Assembly: GCF_016097405.1 (NCBI RefSeq)
Contig: NZ_JAEHGD010000001.1
Coordinates: 195,003-259,002 of the forward strand
Length of the DNA stretch: 64,000 nucleotides
Source of the DNA: a methane-oxidizing endosymbiont of Gigantopelta aegis
GTDB taxonomy: Bacteria > Pseudomonadota > Gammaproteobacteria > Methylococcales > Methylomonadaceae
Direction: 5' to 3'
The position numbers and the translations under genes are program-made. Below are positions 1-9,203 of the stretch, one piece after another; the stretch's first letter is position 1, and each line of letters begins with the position of its first letter. The notes under the pieces were generated by a model that saw only the letters and a program-made list of their open reading frames with translations, was not told the DNA's origin and did not search any database.

Positions 1-1
1 G

Positions 2-298
2 GGCTATACAAATAACCCTATAGCAATAGACTTTCTTATACCATTAACAAATCATAAGGAAACTATAATGCGAGAGGCGGCAATTTCGGCCCTTGGTATT
101 CTCGGAGCAAAAGAACAATTTGACTTACTAAAGAATATTTATGAGAAAAAAGAAAAAATTGATAAAACTATGGCTTTAAAATCGATTGGTGATCTTGACA
201 TGCCCGAAGCTCGAGAATTTATTCATAAAGTAAAAATGTCAGAAGAATATACTGATGATGAGACCATTCGAGAGGTTGCAGATCTTTACCCTTATTAA
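2..298 (+). CDS. HEAT-repeat-like protein, 3' part only
   Basis: The reading frame is open from the first base of the window, so the gene begins upstream; the ATG at 68 is only the first internal methionine. The visible part (about 98 residues) is helical and repeat-like, with paired helices containing the phrases REAAISALGILGA and ALKSIGDLDMPEA, typical of HEAT/PBS-lyase-type scaffold repeats. No catalytic motif is visible. The stop (296-298) is followed directly by an insertion-sequence remnant, so the natural C-terminus could have been changed. The function is unknown; HEAT repeats generally mediate protein-protein contacts. Confidence 0.6.
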   Translation, partial: GYTNNPIAIDFLIPLTNHKETIMREAAISALGILGAKEQFDLLKNIYEKKEKIDKTMALKSIGDLDMPEAREFIHKVKMSEEYTDDETIREVADLYPY

Positions 299-305
299 TG
301 TGTGA

Positions 306-725
306 ACGGTTACACCGGATCTGTTAAACCAATTGGATGAACAAGAAATCCTTGAGACGGTGTCCGCTGATGATGCTTATGATACCCGCCATTGCCATCA
401 AGCGATTCGTGATAAGGGTGCTGAGGCATTGATTCCGCCACGAGAAGGGGCGACTGAATGGCCTGATGATGAAGGGGGTGTCATTCACCCGAGAACAGCG
501 ATTGTTCGGTGTTGTAATGAAATGGGGAAGAAGGAATGGAAGCGGCAAAGTGGTTATCATCGACGGACTCTGGCGGAAACGGCCATGTTTCGAATTAAAG
601 CATTATTCAGCGATAAACTGAAAAACCGAACCTTTGCGGCCGAGCAGGTCGAGGCTTACTTGCGTATTGGGGCATTGAATAAAATGACAGGCCTGGGTAT
701 GTCTGAAAGTTACCCTGTTTCATGA
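306..725 (+). pseudogene. IS5-type transposase fragment (C-terminal)
   Basis: About 139 codons remain open in one frame, with an ATG at 333 that is internal to the original protein. It keeps one catalytic aspartate and the YHRRTLAE region but lacks the first part of the catalytic core, so it cannot be active. A GTG-TGA precedes the fragment at 300-305. Its neighbours upstream (HEAT-like gene) and downstream (small basic protein) are unrelated. Confidence 0.7.
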
Positions 726-782
726 AAATGGGCATGGGACATAGGGTCTATCAATCCAGGATTTTTTTTATGCAACAAAGCT
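306..782 (+). mobile_element. IS5-family (IS903-like) remnant, 3' half
   Basis: The frame 306-725 encodes the C-terminal half of an IS5-type DDE transposase: the DDAYDTR stretch near the start carries a catalytic aspartate, and the C-terminal helix contains the YHRR...E pattern (YHRRTLAETAMFRIK) of the catalytic glutamate region. The N-terminal half and left inverted repeat are missing. The sequence near 760-782 (a T-rich run followed by ATGCAACAAAGC) resembles the right terminal repeat of IS5-type elements, so I end the remnant there. It is a dead fragment that abuts the HEAT-like gene. Confidence 0.7.
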
Positions 783-899
783 CTGCATTATTACCATAAA
801 AATTTTATTTTTTCGAAAAAAAGAGTCCTGAGGGGCTTTTGGCATAAAAATAACGTATACTAAAGCTTCCAATTATGGAGTTAGGTATAGGAGATACGC

Positions 900-1067
900 A
901 TGGCTAAGCCCAATTACGCTTTTGAAAAGCGCCAGAAAGAAATAGCCAAGAAGAAGAAAAGGGAAGAGAAGCGCTTGCAAAAAGCAAGAGTAGAGGATAG
1001 TAAATCGCAGGATGCGCAGCCGGTGTCGGAAAGCGACGATAAATCGGTTACAAGTGACGACATATAG
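900..1067 (+). CDS. Small lysine-rich protein (55 aa), conserved hypothetical
   Basis: A 55-codon ORF starts with ATG at 900, six bases after a good ribosome binding site (AGGAGA, 889-894). The first 30 residues begin MAKPNYAFEKRQKE and then become very basic (KKKKREEKR), while the last 20 are acidic and serine-rich. Proteins with the same MAKPNYxFEKRQKE start are, as I recall, widespread small hypotheticals in gammaproteobacteria. It is predicted to be a soluble, largely helical, charged protein, and RNA or nucleic-acid binding is possible but unproven. It lies 35 bases upstream of the cold-shock gene and may be co-transcribed with it. A -10-like TATACT lies at 856-861, without a convincing -35. 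Confidence 0.75.
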   Translation: MAKPNYAFEKRQKEIAKKKKREEKRLQKARVEDSKSQDAQPVSESDDKSVTSDDI

Positions 1068-1102
1068 TCGTTAGTGAATATAAAATATAGGAAAAAAATA
1101 GT

Positions 1103-1309
1103 ATGAGTACAGGTACAGTAAAATGGTTTGATGCGGGTAAAGGTTTTGGTTTTATTACTCCAGATGATGGTGGCAAGGATTTATTTGTTCATCACTCGGA
1201 AATTCAAGCTGGCGGCGGATATGCAACCCTAAACGAAGGCCAGAAAGTAGAATTTGAAGTCGGGCAAGGCCAAAAGGGTCCGTGTGCGAATAAGGTTGTA
1301 CCGTTATAA
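1103..1309 (+). CDS. Cold-shock domain protein (CspA family)
   Basis: This 68-residue single cold-shock domain is the usual length for the family. The RNA-binding motifs RNP1 (KGFGFI) and RNP2 (DLFVHH) are intact, as is the [10 protein letters not shown] start. CspA-family proteins bind single-stranded RNA and DNA and melt RNA structure; they act in the cytoplasm at low temperature or in stationary phase. The 5' region is only about 35 bases long after the preceding small gene, shorter than the long cold-sensing leaders of true CspA, so this may be a constitutive or CspD/CspE-like member. A strong terminator follows at 1336-1370. Confidence 0.93.
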   Translation: MSTGTVKWFDAGKGFGFITPDDGGKDLFVHHSEIQAGGGYATLNEGQKVEFEVGQGQKGPCANKVVPL

Positions 1310-1335
1310 GTTTCAATTGATTTGATTAAGCCGGT

Positions 1336-1370
1336 AATTCAGCCCCATCTTGTTGGGGTTGAATTATTTT
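1336..1370 (+). terminator. Rho-independent terminator of the cold-shock gene
   Basis: An 11-bp stem (AATTCAGCCCC paired with GGGGTTGAATT, one G-T pair) with an 8-base loop is followed by ATTTT. It lies 26 bases after the csp stop codon. Confidence 0.85.
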
Positions 1371-1410
1371 AGGCGTTAGGTTTCTCTTTATTTTTGAGGT
1401 TGTTCGTCCT

Positions 1411-1884
1411 ATGCGTAAGAGAGTTATCAATCAAGTCCCGTCACGAAGTATCGACTCTGATAAAAAATGGCTTGATATTGATAGACTTGCAGTTGTTGAA
1501 GTGACCTCTGAAGATAAGGAATTCCCAATTGAGTCTGCGTTGTTGCGGGATAAAACTTCGGGATGGCGTGCTTCCGAACCAGGCGTACAGATTATCAGGC
1601 TTGTGTTCGATGATCCTCAGCGGCTTCGACAAATCAGGTTGAACTTTGAAGAGACTGTCGTTGAGCGCACGCAAGAATATATTTTGCGTTGGTCGCCGGA
1701 CAGAGGGCAATCGTATTGGGAAATTGTACGACAGCAGTGGAATTTCAGCCCCGCAGGTGCAACCTGTGAGGACGAAGATTATCAAGTAGAGCTTCCGGCT
1801 GTCACTATTCTTGAGATGATTATCAATCCGGATATAACTGAGAAAAATGCATTTGCATCTATTAAGGCTTTACGGGTCGCCTAA
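1411..1884 (+). CDS. Galactose-binding-like (discoidin/F5-8C-type) small protein
   Basis: This 157-residue protein has no signal peptide. The middle part reads like a beta-sandwich carbohydrate-binding or discoidin-type fold: SGWRASEPGVQIIRLVFDDP, then RLNFEE, then YILRWSPDRGQSYWEIVRQQWNFSP. This is the alternating pattern of binding-type jelly-roll domains (discontinuous loops, aromatic residues on strands). I recall similar cytoplasmic proteins in methanotrophs, but I do not know a function. It stands alone between the cold-shock terminator and an IS3 insertion. The ATG at 1411 is the first in frame, without a strong Shine-Dalgarno sequence. Confidence 0.6.
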   Translation: MRKRVINQVPSRSIDSDKKWLDIDRLAVVEVTSEDKEFPIESALLRDKTSGWRASEPGVQIIRLVFDDPQRLRQIRLNFEETVVERTQEYILRWSPDRGQSYWEIVRQQWNFSPAGATCEDEDYQVELPAVTILEMIINPDITEKNAFASIKALRVA

Positions 1885-1971
1885 ATTTAAGAGCCCGCTA
1901 AAAAATCATCGCTACAACCTCTGCAACAAGCCATTTCAATATCGCTATCAGCAAAAAGATTACAAGGATAC

Positions 1972-3520
1972 CCCCCTATGTCAACATACCTGTCGCCTAG
2001 GAAATTTTAAATCAGGAGACAAAAATGAGCGTATTTAGCCAAGAATTTAAAGTACAATCAGTAGAAAAAGCATTATCCAGAAGACCAGAACAATCGCTAA
2101 AGCAAATTGCAGTTACTTTAGGTGTTTGAAGCCATTGTTCATTGTCATCATCTCACCGATGATCAGGCTAGCGCCTATTGTCGTGAACAAGGCATCTACT
2201 TACATCATCTAAATACCTGGAAAGCGGAATTTTTGTCAGAATCTAAATCAACAGAATCCGTATATAAACAGGCGCAAACAAAACTCAAACAAGAAAACAA
2301 GCGTTTGCATAAGGAGCTAAACCGCAAAGAGAAAGCGTTATCAGAAACAGCGGCTTTACTGGTGTTATCAAAAAGTGCCAAGCGATCTGGGGGAAAAGGC
2401 GGCCGATTAATCGCCTACTCAGATCGCCAACACTACAGCGCACTCATTGATGAAGCCGTTGACAATGGAGCGCGGCAGAAATTAGCCTGTGAACTGGTGG
2501 GTATATCAGCTCGAACCTATCAGCGTTGGAACCGGGGAGAAGGACTCTCAGAAGACCTACGACTGCACAACACAGCGCCTGTGCACAATCAATTATCCGA
2601 GGCCATCAAGCAAGAAATCATCACCGTGATTAATAAACCGGAATACAGCGCTTTAACGCCGCATCAAATCGTTCGAGGTTATTGGATTTGGGCTGCTATC
2701 TCGCATCAGAATCAACCTTTTATCGTGTCATGAAAGCCCACAACCAGCTTAAGCACAGAGCTAAAGGAGCCGCAGGTCAGCATAATAAACCGCAGTCACT
2801 CAAAGCCACACAGGCCAATCAAATCTACTCGTGGGATATTACGTATTTATTAAGCCCCGTCAAAGGGCAGTATTTTTACCTCTACATGGTGATGGACATC
2901 TATAGTCGGAAAATCGTAGGCTGGCAAGTTCATGATGCCGAATCAAGCGCACACGCTGCTGATTTGATCGAAGATATCGCTCGCCGGGAAAACATCGACA
3001 AAAAGCAATTGGTGATACATTCTGACAACGGCAGTCCGATGAAAGGCGCAACATTAAGGGCCAAATTGGTCGATTTAGACATTGCCACGTCGTTCAGCAG
3101 ACCTCGTGTCAGTAATGATAATCCTTATTCAGAATCGTTATTTAAAACAGTCAAATATCATCATACCTTTCCAGAAAACCCTTTTAAAACATTAAGCGAA
3201 GCCAGGAACTGGGTTGAAGCTTTCGTTTGTTGGTTCAACAATGAACATCAACACAGTGCGCTCAAGTTTGTAACACCCAACCAACGCCATAACGGCTTAG
3301 ACAGCGCCGTACTCGAAAAAAGAAAACGAGTCATCGAGCAAGCAAAAAGAGACAATCCAGAGCGATGGAATGGACGACAAACACGAAATTTAACGCCCAT
3401 TGGCCATGTTTATCTTAATCCGGATAAGGAAAATTTCAACACAACAGAATGTCAAGCAGCTTAATAAAATTCATTTCGTAAATTATTGCAAAAAATGCGA
3501 CAGGTTGGTTGACATTTAGC
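1972..3520 (+). mobile_element. IS3-family element, copy 1 (internally deleted)
   Basis: The element is bounded by a 5-bp target duplication GATAC (1967-1971 and 3521-3525). The ends are inverted repeats beginning CCCCCTATGTCAAC and, read from the other side, GCTAAATGTCAACC. It is 1549 bp long, 116 bp shorter than copy 2 at 53272-54936. The difference is a deletion near 2125 inside the first transposase domain. It also lacks one C where copy 2 has CC (near 2671), so the transposase is broken in two places. Otherwise the two copies look nearly identical, which indicates recent transposition. Confidence 0.9.
2024..3464 (+). pseudogene. IS3-family transposase, broken
   Basis: The start MSVFSQEFKVQ at 2024 matches copy 2, but after about 34 residues the 116-bp deletion shifts the frame. 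The remainder then reads as two open pieces, 2122-2733 (coiled-coil and HTH region) and 2682-3464 (rve/DDE core). The DDE core is intact with WDITYL, HSDNGSP and the NPYSESLFKT glutamate. The single missing C near 2671 separates the two pieces. No functional full-length protein can be made without frameshifting. Confidence 0.85.
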
Positions 3521-3646
3521 GATACCGAAGTCAGCTGAACATCATATAGGCTTTGTTATTCAATTCTGATTCACTCAGGCCGGTTATTCGGCTTATGTCA
3601 GCTTTACACCTCTTAAAATACGTATTATTCGTTCAAAAACTATCTT

Positions 3647-5032
3647 ATGAAAACACCTCGTTCTGAAATTGACTTTAAATCATTCTCTTTTTCTGATGAA
3701 ATTTTGTCAGCGATTACTCAAATGGGGTTTAGTCAACCCACAGAAATACAACAGAAAACAATACCAGCCATATTGGCTGGAAAAGATGTACTGGCGCGTG
3801 CGGATACCGGCTCTGGAAAAACGGCAGCGTTTGCATTGCCCTTATTGGACTTGTTAAGTAATCAGAATCCCTATGTCCGAATAGGGCGTTTCGATCGTTT
3901 TAAACCCACTGAGCGGGTAGCCAGTAATCGTGTACAGGTGTTGGTTCTTGTTCCAACGCGTGAATTGGCGATTCAGGTGGCCGATGTGTTTATAAAGATG
4001 TCTGAAAATATTTCTCCCGCTATTAAATGCCTAAGCGCTTATGGTGGAGTGAAAATTAATCCTCAAATGCAAGCCTTGAGGGGAGGTGCTGATGTTTTGG
4101 TTGCTACGCCAGGGCGATTGCTCGATTTAGTTGATCAAAATGCAATTAAATTCAATCAGGTTAAAGCATTAGTGATTGATGAGGTTGATCGCTTGATGAA
4201 AGGTGATTTTTTAGAGGAGATCGAACGCATCAAAAAGCTGTTGCCCAATAAGATTCAGACATTGATGTTTACTGCCACTTTCCCTGAAAGTATTAGCATT
4301 TTGGTTCGAAATGTCATGAACAACCCCGAAGTGATCAATATAGATGAGTTTGTTGATAAACTTGAGATTGATCAGCGCGTTATTGAAGTTAATCATCATC
4401 AAAAAAATGATCTGTTAGCCCACTTGCTAGAAGAAAATGGCTGGAATCAGGTATTGATTTTTTGTAGCGCCAAGCGTACCTGCGACAATTTGCTTAAAAA
4501 GTTGGAAAAAAGAGGTATTAATGATGCCGCCGTTATGCACAGTAATAAAAAACAATCTGAACGGGCTGCGGCATTAGAGCGCTTTAAAGCGGGTGATGTG
4601 CGTATTCTTATTGCAACAGATGTGGCGGCGCGTGGTATTGATATTGAACAGCTGCCTTGCGTCATCAATTATGATTTGCCGCGATCGCCAAATGATTATA
4701 TTCATAGAACGGGGCGGACGGGGCGTGCTGGAGAAAATGGGGTGGTGATTTCTTTAATTGCCCATCATGAATATCAGCATTTTTCAGTGATCGAAAGACA
4801 TAATGGTTTCAATTTAAAGCGAGAGCGGTTAGAAGGGTTTGAGGTTGATGATGTCGCACCGGCTTTGCCACGCAAAAGCTCAAAAAAGAAGAAAACAAGA
4901 TTGAGCAAAAAACAAAAGGCAAGGCTTGGGGCTGAACAGAAATTAGATGGGCAAACTGAGAAAAAAATAGCTGAGACTGGCAGGGAGAAAACAAAAAAGC
5001 CGGCTGTGAATGCAGATATTTGGGGGAGATAA
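3647..5032 (+). CDS. rhlE: DEAD-box ATP-dependent RNA helicase, RhlE-like
   Basis: This 461-residue protein has the full helicase core: Q motif (FSQPTEIQQKTIP, residues 28-40), motif I ADTGSGKT (52-59), Ia PTRELA (103-108), TPGR (154-157), then the C-terminal domain with DVAARGID and HRTGRTGRAG. It remodels RNA in an ATP-dependent way, probably in ribosome assembly or cold growth. Two core motifs vary: motif II reads DEVD instead of DEAD (178-181) and motif III reads TAT instead of SAT. Residues 71-95 form a short insertion before Ia. The C-terminal 60 residues are a lysine-rich tail (KSSKKKKTRLSKKQ) suited to RNA binding. The assignment to RhlE rather than another subfamily is by overall similarity. 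Confidence 0.85.
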   Translation: MKTPRSEIDFKSFSFSDEILSAITQMGFSQPTEIQQKTIPAILAGKDVLARADTGSGKTAAFALPLLDLLSNQNPYVRIGRFDRFKPTERVASNRVQVLVLVPTRELAIQVADVFIKMSENISPAIKCLSAYGGVKINPQMQALRGGADVLVATPGRLLDLVDQNAIKFNQVKALVIDEVDRLMKGDFLEEIERIKKLLPNKIQTLMFTATFPESISILVRNVMNNPEVINIDEFVDKLEIDQRVIEVNHHQKNDLLAHLLEENGWNQVLIFCSAKRTCDNLLKKLEKRGINDAAVMHSNKKQSERAAALERFKAGDVRILIATDVAARGIDIEQLPCVINYDLPRSPNDYIHRTGRTGRAGENGVVISLIAHHEYQHFSVIERHNGFNLKRERLEGFEVDDVAPALPRKSSKKKKTRLSKKQKARLGAEQKLDGQTEKKIAETGREKTKKPAVNADIWGR

Positions 5033-5137
5033 AAAAGACATGTTTTTAATTTGATGACAAGTCTGGGTTAAAAAACTCATTCATCTGCCGCTATCTTTAA
5101 TAGCACGATTATTTGAGTTTATGCAGATCATGACGAA

Positions 5138-6271
5138 ATGAAGCATTGTCACTGGCGGGTTATTTTTTTATTTTTTGCTGTTTTGTCGACAGGCAATGCA
5201 ACGGTCGTTAGTGGGCCGTTGATTCAAGCTGCTTGGCATAATCAAGCGAGCAAAACTATATGCCTGTTTCAACAGGTGATTCCTGAGTATGGCGCGGTAG
5301 GGTTTCAGCAACAAGCCGGCTATGAGCTACAATTTTTTTATCATCCAAGTTATGGTTTTCCCGCGATTGAAAAAGCGAGTTTTTATATAACATCTGCACC
5401 GTGGCGAGATGAGCCCGTTTATCGGCACGATTATCCTGTCTTCCAAAATGATGCATCTGCCGTATTTGTCAATGCTGCAGGGGCGAATGCCGCATTAGAT
5501 GCCTTGTTAAAGGGGCAGTCAGCTGTTTTTCAGATTATCGCGGCGGAGGAGTATTTTTATATTACCGCTTTGCCGATCGATTTGAATCGATATCTACCCA
5601 AATTCCAGGCCTGTCGCGAGGCTTTGCTCCCATTTAATAAAAATCAATTACAGGGAGTGATTTTTTTCCATCCGGCACATATACAGCCTGGCGTTGAAGA
5701 TTTGAAACGATTGCAACATATTGCGCGTTATCTACAGGAATTCAAAAATACTAAGGTTGTGATTAGCAACGAAACGTATGCTGTGACTAAAGCTGATAAA
5801 AAGGTATTTGAGAAGCGTGCGCAACATATCAAACAAGCATTGATTAAATTCGGGGTACCTGCCGGCCGAGTTGTCATTCGTGTGGCAGCAAGCTCGTCCG
5901 GGAAGAATACCCTGTTATTACGCGTATTTGGTCCAGACGGGCTGATGCGATATTACTATCGTAAACGCAGTACGCGTTTGAGTTCAAAAGAAAGGCGACG
6001 CCTAGATAAGCTGGCAGAATATGTCAATCAATTTTATAAAACAGGACGTATCATCATTAGCAGTCATACTGATTCGAAAGGCCGTCGTGCCGATAATCTC
6101 AAGGTATCGCAGAAGCGGGGTGAGGTCGTGAAGCAATATCTTATTGCGCGGGGTATTCCGGCAGCGAGGATTGTTGTAAAAGCCTATGGTGAATCGAGAC
6201 CAGTCAAAAGCAATCGCTATCCACCAGGTAGAGCTATGAACCGACGCGTGGAAATTCGCTTTATGCCTTAA
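5138..6271 (+). CDS. MotY-like OmpA-family envelope protein
   Basis: This 377-residue protein has an N-terminal signal peptide (hydrophobic to about residue 21, ending near STGNA). The N-terminal domain has the features of MotY, the T-ring protein of sodium-driven flagella (ICLFQQVIPEYG, FQQQAGYELQFF). The C-terminal third is an OmpA/MotB peptidoglycan-binding domain (HTDSKGRRADNLKVSQKRGEVV, ending in MNRRVEIRFMP). An earlier region (residues 165-260) looks like a second, degenerate OmpA-like fold. It is predicted to be periplasmic. No flagellar gene is nearby, so the flagellar role is inferred from the family only. Confidence 0.75.
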   Translation: MKHCHWRVIFLFFAVLSTGNATVVSGPLIQAAWHNQASKTICLFQQVIPEYGAVGFQQQAGYELQFFYHPSYGFPAIEKASFYITSAPWRDEPVYRHDYPVFQNDASAVFVNAAGANAALDALLKGQSAVFQIIAAEEYFYITALPIDLNRYLPKFQACREALLPFNKNQLQGVIFFHPAHIQPGVEDLKRLQHIARYLQEFKNTKVVISNETYAVTKADKKVFEKRAQHIKQALIKFGVPAGRVVIRVAASSSGKNTLLLRVFGPDGLMRYYYRKRSTRLSSKERRRLDKLAEYVNQFYKTGRIIISSHTDSKGRRADNLKVSQKRGEVVKQYLIARGIPAARIVVKAYGESRPVKSNRYPPGRAMNRRVEIRFMP

Positions 6272-6276
6272 ACGGT

Positions 6277-6305
6277 TTGTTAAAATGTACCGATTATGGT
6301 ATAAA
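6277..6305 (+). promoter_or_regulatory. Sigma-70 promoter upstream of rpsB
   Basis: TTGTTA (6277-6282), a 17-base spacer and TATAAA (6300-6305) make a good sigma-70 promoter. The transcript would start near 6312, giving a leader of about 137 bases before rpsB. Confidence 0.65.
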
Positions 6306-6311
6306 GCACAG

Positions 6312-6448
6312 TTCATTTTTGATTTAATTCTCACATTTATCGACACAAGCAGCAGGGTGCTGATTATGGTGACATGATTGGTTGCTGTTTGGGATAAATG
6401 GAGGCGTAACCCAGACCGAAAATCCGGTCATTTAGTTAGGAGAAAAGT
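6312..6448 (+). promoter_or_regulatory. rpsB leader, possible S2 autoregulatory site
   Basis: The untranslated leader between the predicted start of transcription and the rpsB ATG contains a small hairpin (GACCG...CGGTC, 6414-6429) just upstream of the ribosome binding site TAGGAGAAAAG. S2 is known to repress its own mRNA through structured leaders in gammaproteobacteria. The position and structure fit, but the homology was not tested. Confidence 0.4.
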
Positions 6449-7195
6449 ATGGCTGCAGTATCAATGCGAGATATGTTGGAAGCAGGTGTTCACTTTGGAC
6501 ACCAAACCCGCTATTGGAACCCAAAAATGGCGCCTTATTTATTTGGTGCACGGAACAAAATCCATATCATTAATTTGGAAAAAACCCTTCCACTGTTTAA
6601 TGATGCGATGAACTATCTGGGGCAGGTAGCGGCTAACAAAGGCACAATCTTGTTTGTTGGCACCAAGAAGGCGGCACGTAAAACAGTTGCTGAAGAAGCA
6701 AAACGTTGCGGTATGCCTTATGTTAATCATCGCTGGTTAGGCGGCATGATGACAAACTTTAAAACCATTAAAAAGTCCATCAACCGTCTGAAAGAGTTGG
6801 AAGCCATGAAAGCTGATGGGACTTTGTACCAGCGTTTTAATAAAAAAGAAGCATTAGGCATGGAACGTGAACTGGAAAAACTGGAACGCAGTTTAGGCGG
6901 TATCAAGGATATGAAAGGATTGCCTGATGTTATTTTTGTGCTGGATGTCGGTTACGAAAAAAATGCTGTTCAGGAAGCTAAGAAATTAGGTGTTCCTGTG
7001 GTCGGTGTGGTTGATTCTAATAACTCACCTGAAGATATTGATTATGTTATTCCGGGCAATGATGATTCAATCCGCTCGATTAAATTGTATTGTCAAGCCG
7101 CATCAGCGGCAATTCTGGAGGCAAAAACAGCGGCATTGGCACAGTCTGCTAAGTCCGATGAGTTTGTTGAGGCAGAAGCTGAAGCCGAAGAATAA
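6449..7195 (+). CDS. rpsB: 30S ribosomal protein S2
   Basis: This 248-residue protein has the standard length and a hallmark start ([20 protein letters not shown]). It contains the conserved regions [23 protein letters not shown] and [12 protein letters not shown]2 joins the small ribosomal subunit late and helps recruit S1. It has an acidic C-terminal tail (EAEAEAEE). The start codon is fixed by the SD AGGAGA about 8 bases upstream. It is followed by a terminator/attenuator and then tsf, the classic rpsB-tsf arrangement. Confidence 0.98.
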   Translation: MAAVSMRDMLEAGVHFGHQTRYWNPKMAPYLFGARNKIHIINLEKTLPLFNDAMNYLGQVAANKGTILFVGTKKAARKTVAEEAKRCGMPYVNHRWLGGMMTNFKTIKKSINRLKELEAMKADGTLYQRFNKKEALGMERELEKLERSLGGIKDMKGLPDVIFVLDVGYEKNAVQEAKKLGVPVVGVVDSNNSPEDIDYVIPGNDDSIRSIKLYCQAASAAILEAKTAALAQSAKSDEFVEAEAEAEE

Positions 7196-7278
7196 TCATC
7201 TTGGCGCGTTAAAAAACTTTGCTAGCGTAAACGGCAGGTTTTTAAAATGATTAGTGACTGAAATTTTATACAAATGCA

Positions 7279-7305
7279 AACGCCTCCTCTGCGAGGCGTT
7301 TTTTT
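7279..7305 (+). terminator. Intercistronic terminator between rpsB and tsf
   Basis: A perfect 8-bp stem (AACGCCTC/GAGGCGTT) with a 6-base loop ends in a run of seven T. It lies between rpsB and tsf, where E. coli also has a partial terminator that lowers tsf expression relative to rpsB. Confidence 0.85.
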
Positions 7306-7331
7306 AGTATCAAGACAGAGGAAAACAAGAA

Positions 7332-8207
7332 ATGAGTATTACCGCTGCAATGGTAAAAGAACTGCGTGAAAGAACCGGTTCTGGCATGATGGAATGCAAA
7401 AAAGCTTTGGTTGAAACCAATGGTGATATGGAAAAAGCCATTGAAAATATGCGCAAATCCGGTTTAGCGAAAGCTGACAAAAAATCCGGACGTACCGCAG
7501 CAGAAGGTACCGTCGGTATTAAAACGTCTGATGATGGAAAGACTGCGGCGATGGTTGACGTTAACTGCGAAACCGATTTTGTTGCCAAAGGCGATGATTT
7601 TACCCGTTTCGTTAATGATATCGCGACTATTTTGTTAACGAACGATGTTGAAAATATCGAGCAATTGGCTGACTTAAAGTTGCCTAGTGGCGAAACTGTG
7701 GATGAAGCACGTCGTGCACTAATTGCCAAATTGGGCGAAAATATTACCATCAGACGCTTTGTTAAATATGTCGCTGAAGGCGGCGTTGGTAGTTACCTTC
7801 ACGGTAGTAAAATTGGTGTCATTGTTGAATTGGCAAAAGCCGATGATGCGCTAGGTAAAGATATTGCAATGCATGTTGCCGCCATCAATCCAGCGCATGT
7901 TTCTGAGAAAGATGTTCCTCAGCAAATGATTGACAAGGAAAAAGAAATTTTTTCAGCACAAGCCTTGGAAAGTGGGAAGCCTGCAGAGATTGTTGAAAAA
8001 ATGATTACTGGCCGTATCAAAAAATTCCTTGCGGAAATCACACTGGAAGGTCAACCTTTTGTAAAGGATGATAAAACAACAGTCGGTAATCTGCTAAAAT
8101 CTCAAGATAATACTGTGATTCGCTTCACCCGCTTTGAAGTGGGCGAAGGCATTGAGAAAAAAGAAGAAGATTTTGCAGCAGAAGTGATGGCCCAGGTTAA
8201 AGGTTAA
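7332..8207 (+). CDS. tsf: Translation elongation factor Ts
   Basis: This 291-residue EF-Ts is the guanine-nucleotide exchange factor of EF-Tu. The N-terminal UBA-like domain contains the signature VKELRERTGSGMMECKKAL, followed by the TDFVA loop (CETDFVAKGDDF) and the core repeats (YLHGSKIGVIVEL). It is slightly longer than the E. coli protein. The start is 8 bases after a GAGGAAAA ribosome binding site. It is the second gene of the rpsB-tsf unit and has its own strong terminator at 8215-8243. Confidence 0.98.
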   Translation: MSITAAMVKELRERTGSGMMECKKALVETNGDMEKAIENMRKSGLAKADKKSGRTAAEGTVGIKTSDDGKTAAMVDVNCETDFVAKGDDFTRFVNDIATILLTNDVENIEQLADLKLPSGETVDEARRALIAKLGENITIRRFVKYVAEGGVGSYLHGSKIGVIVELAKADDALGKDIAMHVAAINPAHVSEKDVPQQMIDKEKEIFSAQALESGKPAEIVEKMITGRIKKFLAEITLEGQPFVKDDKTTVGNLLKSQDNTVIRFTRFEVGEGIEKKEEDFAAEVMAQVKG

Positions 8208-8214
8208 CACGACT

Positions 8215-8243
8215 AAAACCCGGTTTTTTTAACCGGGTTTTTT
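8215..8243 (+). terminator. Rho-independent terminator after tsf
   Basis: An 11-bp perfect stem (AAAACCCGGTT/AACCGGGTTTT) with a five-T loop and T-rich tail lies 8 bases after the tsf stop. The next 195 bases up to pyrH contain only an AT-rich promoter-like region (for example TTGCGC and TTTATA near 8330-8360). Confidence 0.9.
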
Positions 8244-8438
8244 ATAAGTTTCAATTCTGTATGCGATAAAAATATTTGTAGGGTGAGTTTGACGACTACT
8301 TCTCTCGCCTACCTTTAGAAGGTCAATAGCTTTGCGCTTAAATTTATAGTTCTTTTTATAAAAACCTTGTCGTGTACAAAGAAGTCTTAAAATGAAATAC
8401 GGTCAGAGAATTTATAACCAATACTGTGGAATGAATCT

Positions 8439-9161
8439 ATGAGTCAATTGATTTGCCGAAGAATTTTATTGAAACTGAGTGGCGAAGCCTTGATGAGCCC
8501 GCAAGGTGGAAGCAGTATTGATCCTGAAATCGTGCAACGATTGGCTAAGGAAATAAAAGAACTGTGTGATGCCGGTCTTCAGGTCGGATTGGTTATTGGT
8601 GGCGGCAATATTCTGCGTGGTGCGGAAACGGCCTCTGCCGGTTTGAATCGTGTTACTGGCGATCAAATGGGGATGTTAGCAACGGTGATTAATGCATTAG
8701 CCATGCAAGATGCGTTGGAATATCTTGGGCAGCCTGTCAGAGTTATGACAGCTTTAAAAATCAATCAGGTCTGTGAGGATTATATTAAGCGTCGTGCGGT
8801 CAGACATTTGGAAAAAAAACGCGTCACCATTTTTGCGGCCGGAACCGGTAATCCTTTTTTTACCACTGATACTGCAGCTAGCCTGAGAGCGATTGAAATT
8901 GAAGCCGAATTAATGATTAAAGCGACCAAGGTTAGAGGTGTTTTTTCGGACGATCCGGAAAAAAATCCAGATGCCAGGTTTTATCCACGTTTAACCTATG
9001 ATGAAGCATTGGATCAACGCTTGAATGTTATGGATACAACGGCATTGGTTTTATGTCGCGATAATGATTTGCCTATGCGCGTGATGAATATCTTTGAGCC
9101 TGGTGCGGTGATGCGCTTAATGCAAGGCGAGGATATCGGTTCGCTTATTGTTAAGAAATAA
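8439..9161 (+). CDS. pyrH: Uridylate kinase (UMP kinase)
   Basis: This 240-residue amino-acid-kinase-family enzyme phosphorylates UMP to UDP in pyrimidine nucleotide synthesis. It has the phosphate-binding start [10 protein letters not shown], the [10 protein letters not shown] glycine loop, the [13 protein letters not shown] nucleotide site and [13 protein letters not shown]. The bacterial enzyme is hexameric and controlled by GTP and UTP. It heads the pyrH-frr-uppS-cdsA-dxr-rseP run after the tsf terminator. The ATG at 8439 matches the family start. Confidence 0.97.
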   Translation: MSQLICRRILLKLSGEALMSPQGGSSIDPEIVQRLAKEIKELCDAGLQVGLVIGGGNILRGAETASAGLNRVTGDQMGMLATVINALAMQDALEYLGQPVRVMTALKINQVCEDYIKRRAVRHLEKKRVTIFAAGTGNPFFTTDTAASLRAIEIEAELMIKATKVRGVFSDDPEKNPDARFYPRLTYDEALDQRLNVMDTTALVLCRDNDLPMRVMNIFEPGAVMRLMQGEDIGSLIVKK

Positions 9162-9203
9162 CCCTATTTATTGAAGCTAAGCAAAATAAAAGAAGAGGAA
9201 AAC

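Noticed and set aside
1847-2038. 63-aa ORF across the end of the 1411-1884 gene and the IS3 left end
   Set aside because: It overlaps the upstream gene and the IS boundary, and has no binding site or family similarity.
5138-6271. Flagellar gene cluster
   Set aside because: The MotY-like gene is alone; no other motility gene lies in the window.
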